Notes under the pieces: model-generated
What the model was told of the DNA's origin: nothing
Seen by the model: only the letters and a program-made list of their open reading frames with translations
Databases searched by the model: none
Part shown: positions 47,079-56,349 of the stretch, in pieces
How the letters are laid out: every line of letters begins with the position of its first letter
Numbering within the stretch: the first letter of the stretch is position 1
Source: Bacillota bacterium
GTDB taxonomy: Bacteria > Bacillota > Desulfotomaculia > Desulfotomaculales > Pelotomaculaceae
Assembly (NCBI GenBank): GCA_029555205.1
Contig: JAKPTB010000151.1
Location: 33,415-97,414 of the forward strand
Direction: 5' to 3'
DNA length: 64,000 bases
Position numbers and translations under genes: made by a program

Positions 47079-48104
47079 ATGCGGAAGGTGCCGGTAACCG
47101 AAGCTGTTGGTATGGTCCTCTGCCATGATATCACAAAAATTATTCCCGGTTGCGAAAAAGGAAGGGCCTTCCGCCGAGGCCAGGTCATTACGCCCGGCGA
47201 TATTCCAAAACTCCTGGATTTGGGTAAGAAACACATTTACGTTTGGGAACCGGAAATAGATCTGATCCACGAAGATGAAGCCGCTTTGCGCCTGGCCCGG
47301 CATTCTGCCGGGCCGGGTCTGAGCTGGGATCAACCAAACCAGGGAAGAGTCAATATCCGGGCAACACGCAAGGGACTTCTCAAAGTGCAGGTGGACCGGT
47401 TGCACAATGTCAATGAACTGGACGATGTCGTCATGGCCACCCTGCATAACAACAGGGTTGTAACAAAGGATCAGGTTGTAGCCGGTACCAGGGTCATTCC
47501 ACTGGCAATACAGCGGCACCTTCTGGAAGCCGCTGAAGAAATATGCGCAAAGCCAAGCCCCTTACTTACGGTAAAGCCCTTTCAACCGCTTTGGGTAGGG
47601 GTTGTAACAACCGGCAGCGAGGTTTATTCAGGCCGGATCCAGGATGGTTTTTGCAGTATTATCCGGCAAAAAATAGCCCCCTTTAACGCCAGAATCCTTG
47701 GACAGGTCATTGTTCCGGACGATCCCCAGGTTATTTCCACCCAAATCCGCCAGATGATAGCCGAAGGTGCGGATTTGGTCATGGTTACCGGGGGTATGTC
47801 GGTTGACCCCGATGATGTGACCCCTGCCGGGATCAAGGCCACAGGAGCGGATGTCGTCTTTTATGGCGCACCGGTTCTCCCCGGCTCCATGTTTATGCTG
47901 GCTTACCTGGGCCATGTGCCGGTTTGCGGACTGCCGGGCTGTGTAATGTTCAACAAAACCACAATCCTTGACCTTATTCTGCCGCGCATTTTTGCCGAAG
48001 AGCGTTTGAACCGTTCGGATATTGTAAACCTGGGGCACGGCGGCCTCTGTGAGGAATGTGAAATCTGCCGGTATCCGGCCTGCCCTTTCGGCAAGGCCAC
48101 CTAA
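47079..48104 (+). CDS. Molybdopterin-binding (MoCF-domain) protein
   Basis: A 341-residue protein with a MogA/MoeA-type molybdopterin-binding domain: VGVVTTGSEVYSGRIQDG near residue 168 and DLVMVTGGMSVDPDDVTPAG near 230. The N-terminal part (VPVTEAVGMVLCHDITKI) resembles the entry segment of MoeA-like proteins. The C-terminus has an unusual cysteine cluster CEECEICRYPACPFGK that could bind a metal or Fe-S centre. It lies 11 bp after the formate dehydrogenase and just before moeA, so it likely helps insert Mo or W into the enzyme. Confidence 0.85.
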   Translation: MRKVPVTEAVGMVLCHDITKIIPGCEKGRAFRRGQVITPGDIPKLLDLGKKHIYVWEPEIDLIHEDEAALRLARHSAGPGLSWDQPNQGRVNIRATRKGLLKVQVDRLHNVNELDDVVMATLHNNRVVTKDQVVAGTRVIPLAIQRHLLEAAEEICAKPSPLLTVKPFQPLWVGVVTTGSEVYSGRIQDGFCSIIRQKIAPFNARILGQVIVPDDPQVISTQIRQMIAEGADLVMVTGGMSVDPDDVTPAGIKATGADVVFYGAPVLPGSMFMLAYLGHVPVCGLPGCVMFNKTTILDLILPRIFAEERLNRSDIVNLGHGGLCEECEICRYPACPFGKAT

Positions 48105-48133
48105 ATGTGGTTTTTAGGGGGTGGAAATTTAAA

Positions 48134-49333
48134 ATGCTTTCAAATATAAAACTTGAAGAGGCTCAGGAAATCTTGCTGAGCCTCGCCGCTCCCTTGCCGG
48201 AGGAAACGCTTCCCTTACTGCAAACGCCGGGCCGGGTAACTTCCAGGGATATATTCGCCGATCATGACCTGCCTCCCTGTCCCCAGGCTGTGGTTGACGG
48301 CTATGCCGTCAACGCTGATCCTGCAAATGCGCCGAAAAGTTATGCTCTAACAGAGCTTCTCCGGCCGGGTGAAAAACCGGACTATCCTCTCCGCCCGGGT
48401 CAGGCCGCCGGTGTAGTGACCGGCAGTCCACTGCCTTCAGGCACTTTGGCAGTTGTGCCGCAGGAAACAACCAGACTTGAGGGCAACCGTGTTGTGATTA
48501 CTGAAAAAATCCTGCCCGGCGAAAACATCAAGCAGCAAGGAGAAGATTTTAAAGCCGGGGATCTGCTTGTATCGCGGGGCATCCGCCTGGAGCCCGGCGC
48601 AATGGGAGTCCTGGCGGCATACGGAATAAATAAAGTGCCGGTTATTCAAAAACCCAGGGTCGCAGTGCTCAGTCTGGGCCAGGATATCGTCCCCTATCAC
48701 ACGGTACCGGAACCCGGTCAGATGAGGGACAGTAACGGCCCCCTCCTTGCTGCGTTAGTCATGCGTGATGGGGGTCAGGTGAGCGGATTGAAGGCAACAG
48801 GGGCCGAAAACGCCTCAAATCTTAGGGAACACCTGGAAAAGCTGCTGCAGCAAGCAGATCTCGTAATCACCACTGGGGGAGCCGCTTCCGGAGTATACGA
48901 CAAGGCTGTATACATGTTGAAACATATTGGAGCCCGCATGCTTTTCTGGGGAGTTAGAATTAAACCGGGCGCTCACAGTGGAGCTGCCATATGCAACACG
49001 AAGTTTATTATTGCCCTGTCCGGAAACCCCGCAGCCTGTGCCGTGGGCTACCATCTCCTGGCGGGTCCGGTTTTGCGCGCTCTCCAGGGACTAAACCCGC
49101 ATTACCGGCCCCTTCCAGCCTCATGCACGAATTCTTTTCCCAAAAAGACAGGCACACGGCGATTTCTCCAGGGATATGCGGAATGCAGCGACGGGAAATG
49201 GAAAGTAACCATCTTACCGGGACAGAAATCAAGTATGCTCCGGGGCCTGCTCAAGTCAAACGCGCTAATCGACCTGCCATCGGGGCACCCCCCTGTAGAG
49301 AAAGGGCAAAATTTATCTATTATCCTCCTTTAA
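48134..49333 (+). CDS. moeA: Molybdopterin molybdenumtransferase MoeA
   Basis: A 399-residue MoeA from the ATG at 48134 (an upstream in-frame start at 48107 lacks a good site). Signatures are the N-terminal PCPQAVVDGYAVNA (DGYA motif), QGEDFKAGDLLVSRGIRLEP, RVAVLSLGQDIVP, GQMRDSNGPLLAALV, VITTGGAASGVYDKA and IALSGNPAACAVGYHLL. The enzyme ligates molybdate (or tungstate) to adenylylated molybdopterin. VLSLGQDI replaces the more usual TGxEL. It follows the MoCF gene by 29 bp in the same operon. Confidence 0.93.
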   Translation: MLSNIKLEEAQEILLSLAAPLPEETLPLLQTPGRVTSRDIFADHDLPPCPQAVVDGYAVNADPANAPKSYALTELLRPGEKPDYPLRPGQAAGVVTGSPLPSGTLAVVPQETTRLEGNRVVITEKILPGENIKQQGEDFKAGDLLVSRGIRLEPGAMGVLAAYGINKVPVIQKPRVAVLSLGQDIVPYHTVPEPGQMRDSNGPLLAALVMRDGGQVSGLKATGAENASNLREHLEKLLQQADLVITTGGAASGVYDKAVYMLKHIGARMLFWGVRIKPGAHSGAAICNTKFIIALSGNPAACAVGYHLLAGPVLRALQGLNPHYRPLPASCTNSFPKKTGTRRFLQGYAECSDGKWKVTILPGQKSSMLRGLLKSNALIDLPSGHPPVEKGQNLSIILL

Positions 49334-49440
49334 CCGCAATTTGCCGGAAAGGAGAAAAATCCTGTATTAAGCGTTGGAAAGAACTCCCCGTTCCGGGAAT
49401 CAGGCCTTTAGGCACCATGCCTTCTGGAAAGGATCGCGTT

Positions 49441-49896
49441 ATGGAAAAAGCTGAAATTGTAATTAATAAGAGGGCTTACATTTCCAGCCTGCCGGTTCAT
49501 AGAAACCGTCAAGCTATTATTCAGAAAATTGCCCTGGATGCTCTGGCCCAGGGCTGCAATGAACCGGAGGCCCTGGGCCTGTTTTTTTGGAAACTGGCCG
49601 GTTTGGAACCTCCGGTAGGTAATAAGGAACAGTTACTATTTTGCGCCCTTTTCCGGATGCATCAAAGCTGCCTGAACACCAGGATCCATAGCTGCGAAGA
49701 AGCTTTTAAGTTCCTCGGGATATCTTCTGATGAATTGGATTTGACGCCCAAGAAAACAATTGGCAGAGCCAAAGCTGCCTATTGGAGACATTTTAATGAA
49801 CTCTCCGGCGATTTAAAAATGTTTCTTTCCAATGCAGCAAAAATTGGTGCAATGAAAAAGGCATTGAGCTTTATCACAGAATGTAAAAGTATTTGA
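49441..49896 (+). CDS. Uncharacterised 151-residue protein after moeA
   Basis: No family recognised. The ATG at 49441 has AAGGATC upstream. The protein is helical, without membrane segments, and contains CNEPEALGLFFWKLAGLEPP, SCEEAFKFLGISSDELD and KAAYWRHFNELSGDLKMFL. The SCEEAFKFLG segment is weakly reminiscent of a helical DNA-binding fold, but this is not firm. It is the last gene of the fdh-moe group, 107 bp after moeA, and ends before the convergent fdhD. Confidence 0.6.
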   Translation: MEKAEIVINKRAYISSLPVHRNRQAIIQKIALDALAQGCNEPEALGLFFWKLAGLEPPVGNKEQLLFCALFRMHQSCLNTRIHSCEEAFKFLGISSDELDLTPKKTIGRAKAAYWRHFNELSGDLKMFLSNAAKIGAMKKALSFITECKSI

Positions 49897-49986
49897 TGAA
49901 AATTCAATTATAATAACAATAGGAGTGTAAGAAGCACTGAAAGAATAATTTTATTTAGTTGTCATAAATGGTGATAGTTAGAATAT

Positions 49987-50778
49987 TTACATAGAAACTC
50001 TTTCAAAATGGCTGTATACAGTTAATCTTTCTCCGCGGGCAAAGCCGACCAGGGTCAGATTAAACTCATCAGCCAGTTCAACAGCCAGGAATGTGGGGGC
50101 GGAACGCGACACCACAACCGGTATCCCGTAGTGTGCCGCCTTGATCAATATTTCTGAAGAGATCCTCCCACTGAGGAGCAGGCATTTATCCTTCGGGTCG
50201 ATTTTATTTAAAAAAGCATACCCCAGGACCCTGTCAACCGCGTTGTGGCGTCCAATATCTTCGTATCTTACCAGCATCCCCTTGCTGTCGCCCAGAGCCG
50301 CACTGTGCACGCCGCCAGTTTTTCGGAAGGTGGACGACTTTTCCTCCAGTAAGCCGATTAAGTGTAAGAGATGGGCCGCTTCAAAGACATGATCAGACTG
50401 AACGGGCTTCAACTTGCGGGCATCATTAATAAAATACAGGGCCGCCCGTCCCTTGCCGCAGCAACTGGCAATCTGCCGCCGCAGAAAATTCTCCAGTTGC
50501 GGTACCGGCGCAACGGTATCCACCCAGAGCAAACCGTCCTGTTCGTTATAAGTTATACTCTTGATATCCGAATAATCTTGCAATAGCCCTTCACTCAGTA
50601 AAAACCCCACCGCCAGTTCTTTGTGGCCGCCGGGTGAACATACTAAAGTGGCCAGTTCAGTATCGTTAACATAAACTGTCAGGGGTATTTCAACTACAAC
50701 AGCAGCAGTTGTGGATTCTGTTATCCCCCGGTCGTATATTTTAACACTGCGCTCCTTGTAAAGTGAAGGCTGGCTCAT
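49987..50778 (-). CDS. fdhD: Formate dehydrogenase accessory sulfurtransferase FdhD
   Basis: A 263-residue protein that transfers sulfur to the Mo/W-bis-MGD cofactor, needed for formate dehydrogenase activity. Visible signatures are VYVNDTELATLVCSPGGHKE, VGFLLSEGLL, the conserved cysteine pair in ASCCGKGR, TGGVHSAAL, YEDIGRHNAVDRVLGYAFL and LSGRISSEILIKAAHYGIPV. AAAGGAG precedes the ATG. It is convergent with the fdh-moe operon but functionally tied to it. Confidence 0.95.
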   Translation of the reverse strand: MSQPSLYKERSVKIYDRGITESTTAAVVVEIPLTVYVNDTELATLVCSPGGHKELAVGFLLSEGLLQDYSDIKSITYNEQDGLLWVDTVAPVPQLENFLRRQIASCCGKGRAALYFINDARKLKPVQSDHVFEAAHLLHLIGLLEEKSSTFRKTGGVHSAALGDSKGMLVRYEDIGRHNAVDRVLGYAFLNKIDPKDKCLLLSGRISSEILIKAAHYGIPVVVSRSAPTFLAVELADEFNLTLVGFARGERLTVYSHFERVSM

Positions 50779-51091
50779 TTAAAACTCACTCCTTTGTTCA
50801 ATGATTTACTAATATTCTGTTTAAAAACAACAGGGTTGTAGATTCAAGGAATACTTAATTAATCCAATATGTTTTTTATAGTTACTGGATTCAAGTCCTA
50901 TTTTACCATATCTTTCAATTGGGTCAAATAATATTTACAAATTTTTATTATTCAGCAATCCTTATCAGGAATAGTAAAATTTTGTTGCCTGGCCTCTATT
51001 AGCCTGGTTTAGATTACCTCATGAACTTATCATAATCATAAACTTATCATAATAATGTAATTACACACTTTATTTACGAGGAAGTATAATT
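50779..51091. promoter_or_regulatory. Divergent promoter region of fdhD and the TrmO-FmdE gene
   Basis: AT-rich 313-bp spacer. A direct repeat AACTTATCATAAT occurs at 51024-51036 and 51041-51053, 17 bp apart, just upstream of the plus-strand gene, and could be a regulator site. No clear -35/-10 pair was assigned. Confidence 0.45.
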
Positions 51092-51889
51092 ATGTCCGAT
51101 ACATACTCAATTAAACCCGTAGGGGTGATAAAACGACTGAACAACACGCATAATGATGTTTCAGCTTTGATCCCCAACGCCATCATAGAGGTTTTTCCCG
51201 AATATGCGAAAGCTATCCAAACTATAGAACAAAACTCTCACCTGTGGATCCTGACCTGGTTACACCTTGCATGCAGGAATACCCTCATCGTCAAACCATC
51301 CAGGAACAATCCCGCTCTTCCTTCTTTTGGTGTGTTCGGGATTAGGGCGCCGGACCGTCCCAACCCCATCGGCATGTATCTGGCCCGGCTTGTAAAAGTG
51401 GAGAATAATTTTATTTACGTTACAGATATTGACGCCGTGGACGGTACACCTGTAATTGATCTAAAACCTTATTACGAAAACGACATCATCTTTTCACCAC
51501 GAACTCCAAATATTAAGCCAGTTTACAGGGAGAAGCTAATAAAGTTGTTTTTCAAACAAGCTATCGCCCACCATCAGGAGGAATGCCCCGGCCTTTTCAT
51601 GGGAATACGTATGGCTGTACTGGCTGAAGAGATCTTTGGCCACATCAATTCCCCTGATCTTGGCCTCCTGGTGGAGGGTTCCCCCTGTCTGGCCGATACC
51701 CTGCAAGGCCTGTCCAGGGCCAGGCTGGCCAATCCTCCAAGATTCAGATTCAAGTATTCCCTCAGCCCCGGTCAAAGTACCTGGAACAGAAAAGGAGAAT
51801 TATTACAGATCTCCGCCCTGCGCCGGATTAACCACAAGGATTTTTGGGAACTGCCCGACTGCGAAATAATGAAATATTCTTTGCCCTGA
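51092..51889 (+). CDS. TrmO (UPF0066) tRNA methyltransferase-like domain fused to an FmdE-like domain
   Basis: 265 residues. The N-terminal 130 match TrmO/YaeB: SIKPVGVIKR, HLWILTWLHLACR, FGVFGIRAPDRPNPIGMYLA and DIDAVDGTPVIDLKPYY. TrmO N6-methylates t6A37 in tRNAs. The C-terminal half reads GIRMAVLAEEIFG, then LLVEGSPCLADTLQGLSRAR and LANPPRFRF, which follows the pattern of FmdE domains found next to molybdo/tungsto formylmethanofuran dehydrogenases and formate dehydrogenases. Divergent from fdhD, it may act in metal or cofactor handling rather than only in tRNA modification. The fusion call is confident for TrmO and moderate for FmdE. Confidence 0.8.
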   Translation: MSDTYSIKPVGVIKRLNNTHNDVSALIPNAIIEVFPEYAKAIQTIEQNSHLWILTWLHLACRNTLIVKPSRNNPALPSFGVFGIRAPDRPNPIGMYLARLVKVENNFIYVTDIDAVDGTPVIDLKPYYENDIIFSPRTPNIKPVYREKLIKLFFKQAIAHHQEECPGLFMGIRMAVLAEEIFGHINSPDLGLLVEGSPCLADTLQGLSRARLANPPRFRFKYSLSPGQSTWNRKGELLQISALRRINHKDFWELPDCEIMKYSLP

Positions 51890-51975
51890 GGTTCCTGACA
51901 ACATATTGATGTTTTACAACCCTTAAACAATATAATTGTCTCCCCATATATTCTTAGACACTTATTCTTAACTGG

Positions 51976-52012
51976 CCCGGCTTTCCCACCCCAAGAAAAC
52001 CGGGATTTTTTT
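51976..52012 (+). terminator. Terminator after the TrmO-FmdE gene
   Basis: CCCGG(CTTTC)...(GAAAA)CCGGG stem followed by ATTTTTTT, about 90 nt downstream of the stop. Confidence 0.8.
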
Positions 52013-52424
52013 GTTCAAGAGTGCGTACCCGGCGTTTGCCGGAACCTATCCAAACATGAACCAAAAGAATTAGATAACTTTTTCATAGGTTTGTGAAATT
52101 TTATATTTTCATTTAACTTGTTCTAAAAACCGCCACACTGAGCAGTACCAACATAGTATCCAGGGATTATTCACCAGTGTTGCTAATACATTACAGGATA
52201 TTATATCCTGAATAGTTGACTATTGGATAAATCAGGTGATAAACTATTGGCAACGATATATATCGCTAACGATATAATTGTATAAGGTAACGACTGAAAA
52301 CCCTTTTGCATACAGCAGCAAAGCCTTGTAAAGAATTTAATTGCTCAATAAACCGCTACAGGAAAGGAGTTGTGATTTAACGGGAGCGTCCCGCAGCTAT
52401 TCAGGGGCATGTATCCGGCAGCAC
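52013..52424 (+). promoter_or_regulatory. Region upstream of the PadR gene with palindrome CGATATATATCG
   Basis: No gene is seen. A perfect 12-bp palindrome CGATATATATCG (52254-52265) is followed 4 bp later by a half-copy CGATATA and a TATAAT (52273-52278). This is a plausible operator for the downstream PadR regulator. Confidence 0.45.
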
Positions 52425-52823
52425 ATGAAAAAGGAAAAAGAAAACATATATGAAAAACTCATTGATTTTTCCAAATTAAGCAGAGGCCTGCTTTTAAAGG
52501 GCCTCCTACCCTATTATGTCCTGGGCTTGCTAGCACGGGAGAAAATGTATGGAAAAAAAATCATAGACCGGATCTATCAGGTTACCGGGGAAAACTGGAG
52601 GCCTTCCCCGGGGTCCGTTTATCCTCTGCTAAAGAAAATGACGCGTCTGGGTCTTGTTTCAGAACATATTGATGATTCAAGCGGCATTCCCAAGCGTGTT
52701 TATGAGTTGAAAGACGCCGGGAGAGAAGTCTATAAAGATATGCGGGATGAAATTAAACCGCGGCTGAAACGAACCATTGAGTTGCTTACCCTGCACCTGG
52801 AAGAACTGGATAAGGATCTTTAA
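52425..52823 (+). CDS. PadR-family transcriptional regulator
   Basis: A 132-residue regulator from the ATG at 52425; the frame stays open upstream to a TTG at 52341, and no start has an ideal ribosome site. PadR features are YYVLGLLAREKMYGKKIIDR, WRPSPGSVYPLLKKMTRLGL and GIPKRVYELKDAGREVY, followed by a C-terminal dimerisation helix. It precedes a MacAB-like efflux operon by 263 bp and probably controls it. Confidence 0.88.
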   Translation: MKKEKENIYEKLIDFSKLSRGLLLKGLLPYYVLGLLAREKMYGKKIIDRIYQVTGENWRPSPGSVYPLLKKMTRLGLVSEHIDDSSGIPKRVYELKDAGREVYKDMRDEIKPRLKRTIELLTLHLEELDKDL

Positions 52824-53086
52824 CGGCATTTCTTTTTGCAGATGCGCCTTTTTTCCCTCAATTCAGTCCGTTAAAAGATTATGTAAAAGAACCAGGCCTT
52901 TCTTAAAAACAGTGTTAGAAATTTAAAAAATAAGCCTGGATTCATTTTCATCCTCTGATGACACCGGATCAACGGTATACGGTAACTGAAAATATCTTCT
53001 TTTGATTATACGAAGAATACTAATCAACGTTTCTTTAATTCCTCTACCTTTTAATTGCTTAACTCGTTGGAAGGGAGCTTTAAAGC

Positions 53087-54307
53087 ATGGCCGAAAAAAA
53101 GAAAGCCAAAGGGTTGAAGATATTAGCGGTTTTTCTCGTACCTCTACTACTTTTGCTGGGGATAGGCCTGATCTACCTCAAAAGGAATACATTTGATTAT
53201 TACATTCTAAAGCCCCTTGATCTCAACTATACCGTACTGGCAAGCGGGCGGGTCAGTTTTCCTCAGCCATATGAGATTGCTGCTGCTACGTCCGGAAAGA
53301 TAACAGCCATCAACTGCCGGGAGGGGGAACTGGTACGTGAAGGCCAGTTGCTCATTGAAATGGATGATTACCAGGACAGGCAGAATGTGTTGTCGGCCAT
53401 GAGCAATCTTAACCTGATCCGAAGTAAGAAAAAAAACATTGAGGAAGAAGTTTTGCCCAGGCAGGAAGAGCAGATCCGCCAGGATCAAGTTAAGCTTTTA
53501 GAAGCAGAGCAAGAAATGAACCGTCTAAAGATACTTAATGAGCAAGGGGCTGTGCCGGCGGTGGATTATGAAAAAGCCTGCAATAATTATCAACTTCTGC
53601 TTTCTCAATATAATCAGGCTGTTATTACCAGGGACGCCCTGGCCGGAGGAAGCAGCATGGCGGAAATTGATGCCCAGGTTTCCTATTATGAAACCCAGTT
53701 GAAAATTGCCCAAAATGAATTAGCTAATAAGAAAATAGTATCACCGGTTACAGGGACTGTCAGCAGGATTAATTACTCAACAGGCCAGCAGGTAACGGCC
53801 GGGGATGTGATTTTAACCGTGTTGAGGCAGCAAAACTGGGTGGTTGAGGCAGATGTAGACCAGAAAGAGCTTTCCCGGCTCAAGCCGGGGCAATCTGCTT
53901 TAGTGTCCCTTGACGCCTATCCCCGGGACAAACTGGAAGCCGAACTCATTTATATTGCTCCGCAAATTGACGAGCAAAAGGGAACCTGCCTCTTGAGGCT
54001 GGAAATAAAAAACGCGAGAGACTTTATCAAATATGGCATGGCCGCAAACATTGAAATTTTGTCGGAGAACTACAGGCAGGTTTTGGCCCTGCCCCTGCAA
54101 TTTGTAGATTACTCGGAAAAGGAAGCTTCCGTGTGGGTCATGCAAAAGGATAAAGCTGTAAAAACACCGTTAACATACCAGAGCGTGGGCGAGCGCTGGG
54201 CTATTGCCGAAAACCTCCCGGAAGGAACAGTGCTGCTGTCTCCGGCAAAGAAACCGGGTTTTAAAGTACATCTCGGCCGGGAGGTCCTGCCAGATGCGGT
54301 TAAATAG
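53087..54307 (+). CDS. HlyD/MacA-type efflux adaptor protein
   Basis: A 406-residue membrane fusion protein. An N-terminal membrane anchor (FLVPLLLLLGIGLIYL) is followed by a barrel-sandwich/lipoyl half-motif (ITAINCREGELVREGQLLIE), a long coiled coil (residues about 100-210), and the second half-motif (IVSPVTGTVSRINYSTGQQV). Then come beta-barrel and proximal domains. GGAAGGGAG precedes the ATG. It overlaps the permease gene by 14 bp. In a Gram-positive-type cell such adaptors work with the MacB-like ABC pair that follows. Confidence 0.9.
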   Translation: MAEKKKAKGLKILAVFLVPLLLLLGIGLIYLKRNTFDYYILKPLDLNYTVLASGRVSFPQPYEIAAATSGKITAINCREGELVREGQLLIEMDDYQDRQNVLSAMSNLNLIRSKKKNIEEEVLPRQEEQIRQDQVKLLEAEQEMNRLKILNEQGAVPAVDYEKACNNYQLLLSQYNQAVITRDALAGGSSMAEIDAQVSYYETQLKIAQNELANKKIVSPVTGTVSRINYSTGQQVTAGDVILTVLRQQNWVVEADVDQKELSRLKPGQSALVSLDAYPRDKLEAELIYIAPQIDEQKGTCLLRLEIKNARDFIKYGMAANIEILSENYRQVLALPLQFVDYSEKEASVWVMQKDKAVKTPLTYQSVGERWAIAENLPEGTVLLSPAKKPGFKVHLGREVLPDAVK

Positions 54308-55511
54308 TTATGAATTCATGATTGCCCGCAGGTTTCTTGTGAGCGGCAGGTCCCAGACGGTGCTGATCATCCTGGGCATTGCAATTGGGGTGGCCGTGCA
54401 GGTCTTTTTAATATCTTTGATGGACGGCTTGCAGAGAAACCTCATCCAGCGCACCATCGGCTCTTCCCCGCACGTTACCATCGCGCCCCCCCTGTCTTCC
54501 CCGCAGCCCCTGGGGATTGGCGGGGGCGCCATAGATGATTACCAGAGACCGCTAAAAACCGAGGAAAGTGAAATACTGTCCTGGCAGCGCTACAGTGATT
54601 ACCTGGGCAGGATTGACGAAATAACTGTCGCCGCACCAATGATTAACGGCAATGGTTACATCGAAAAAGGCAGATCCTCTTTTCCAGTTCTAATTAAAGG
54701 GATAACCCTGCCTGAAGCTGATGTGATTTATAAGTTTAATAAGAACACTGTGAGCGGGGACCCCCGGCCAGGCGGCAACAACGTTTTGGTCGGCGTGGCT
54801 TCATCAGATAAATCAGGCCTGAAAGTGGGAGACACTTTTTACCTGAGAAATCAAAAGGGTTCAGGCGATTATTTTTCCATCAAGGGTATATTCGACCTTG
54901 GTTCTTCGGCAGCCAACAATATGGTTGTGATGTCCCTGGACCGGGCTCGAAATTTTCTTGACATCACCGGGATCTCGTCCATTGAAATTCAAGTAAATGA
55001 TGTTTTTACGGCGGACGACCTTGCTGAAAATCTTAGAGGTAGTCTTAGTCAGGTTAAAGTTGAGTCCTGGCAGGAAAGAAACCGGGAATTGCTGAGCGGT
55101 CTGCAAGCGCAGGACACCTCTTCCGCTATGATCCAGTTTTTTGTTTTGCTCAGCATCACCCTGGGTATTGCCAGTGTCCTGGCCATAATTGCCATTCAAA
55201 AATCCCGCCAACTGGGCATTTTGAAGGCAATGGGAACCAATGATAAAAGCGCCGCCCGTATTTTTATCATCCAGGGTTTTTCAATGGGATTTGTCGGGGC
55301 ACTGATAGGCATTTTGCTGGGGCTAGGCATGACCTGCCTGTTTATGTTTGGGACGAAGAGTAGCGGCGGTCCGACTTACGAATTGAAAATCACCCTCACA
55401 AACATCCTTCTGCCGGCATTATTAGCTGTCCTTTCAGCCTCGGTAGCTGCTCTGGTGCCTGCCCGCCGGGCAGCGGGCCTGAACCCGATGGAGGTTATCA
55501 GAAATGGCTGA
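54294..55511 (+). CDS. MacB/FtsX-type ABC transporter permease
   Basis: 405 residues from the ATG at 54294. One N-terminal helix (GRSQTVLIILGIAIGVAVQV) precedes a large extracytoplasmic MacB-type domain (about residues 45-270). Three C-terminal helices form an FtsX domain with IQKSRQLGILKAMGTNDKSA and PARRAAGLNPMEVIRNG, the cytoplasmic coupling end. It overlaps the adaptor by 14 bp and the ATPase by 8 bp, so the three are translationally coupled. Confidence 0.92.
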   Translation: MRLNSYEFMIARRFLVSGRSQTVLIILGIAIGVAVQVFLISLMDGLQRNLIQRTIGSSPHVTIAPPLSSPQPLGIGGGAIDDYQRPLKTEESEILSWQRYSDYLGRIDEITVAAPMINGNGYIEKGRSSFPVLIKGITLPEADVIYKFNKNTVSGDPRPGGNNVLVGVASSDKSGLKVGDTFYLRNQKGSGDYFSIKGIFDLGSSAANNMVVMSLDRARNFLDITGISSIEIQVNDVFTADDLAENLRGSLSQVKVESWQERNRELLSGLQAQDTSSAMIQFFVLLSITLGIASVLAIIAIQKSRQLGILKAMGTNDKSAARIFIIQGFSMGFVGALIGILLGLGMTCLFMFGTKSSGGPTYELKITLTNILLPALLAVLSASVAALVPARRAAGLNPMEVIRNG

Positions 55512-56196
55512 CATAATAATCCTGGACCGAATTAACAAGTTCTACGGCAATGAAGTAGTCTTCCAGGTGCTGTTTGACATCAACCTCTCCATTAAGAGCG
55601 GTCAGTTCACTGCATTTATTGGCCCATCGGGGTCTGGTAAAAGTACACTATTAAATATTATCGGCCTGCTGGAGTCGCCGACCAGCGGTAAAGTCTTTTT
55701 GGACGGCCAGGATATATCCAGATTAAATAAGGACGAACTAGCCGCCTACCGCAACGAAAAAATCGGTTTCATATTTCAGTTTCACTACTTGCTTCCTGAG
55801 TTTACAGCCCTAGAGAATATCCTGATCCCATACTGGATTGGTAAGGGCAGGCCGCCCGGGGAGGTTGTGGACAGGGCTTTGCACCTTATGAAGCGAATAG
55901 GGATTGAACAGCTTGGCGGCAAGTACCCGAACCAGTTGTCCGGGGGCCAGCAACAGAGGGTGGCTATTGCCAGATCATTGATCAATAATCCCAAAATAAT
56001 CTTTGCCGACGAGCCCACCGGAAACCTCGACAGCAAGACCAGCAATATGGTGATGGAACTCTTAAAAGAGATTGTCAGTGAAAACAAAACTACCCTGGTA
56101 ATGGTCACCCATGACCGCGATATTTCCGCCGGTGCGGACCGGATGATTGAAATTGTGGACGGCAGAATCAACTTTGATTCTGCACATGCAGATTAA
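55504..56196 (+). CDS. LolD/MacB-type ABC transporter ATPase
   Basis: A 230-residue ATPase with Walker A FIGPSGSGKSTLLNIIG, Q-loop FQFHYLLPEFTALENI, signature LSGGQQQRVAIARSL, Walker B IIFADEPTGNLDSKT and H-loop VMVTHDRDI. It energises the MacB-like permease encoded immediately upstream. Substrate is unknown; antimicrobial peptides, lipids or lipoproteins are typical for this class. Confidence 0.95.
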   Translation: MADIIILDRINKFYGNEVVFQVLFDINLSIKSGQFTAFIGPSGSGKSTLLNIIGLLESPTSGKVFLDGQDISRLNKDELAAYRNEKIGFIFQFHYLLPEFTALENILIPYWIGKGRPPGEVVDRALHLMKRIGIEQLGGKYPNQLSGGQQQRVAIARSLINNPKIIFADEPTGNLDSKTSNMVMELLKEIVSENKTTLVMVTHDRDISAGADRMIEIVDGRINFDSAHAD

Positions 56197-56349
56197 GACC
56201 ATCAAATTTCATATTGGGAAGAATTCTTAAGGGAGATCCTGGTCATTGTATTTCCCACCTCAACTTCTACCGCGCTGGGTGCTTGCAATTAGACTTTGGT
56301 AACCTTTTCCTTAAAATGGCATATTATGGCTCCAAAAGGAGTGTCTATT

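Noticed and set aside
48991..49440. Long plus-strand frame overlapping the 3' half of moeA
   Set aside because: It is the out-of-frame upstream extension of the 151-residue gene; the real start at 49441 has a ribosome site and moeA occupies the overlap.
52254..52280. CRISPR or tandem repeat array near CGATATA copies
   Set aside because: Only one palindrome and a half-site are present; no repeat-spacer structure exists here or elsewhere in the window.
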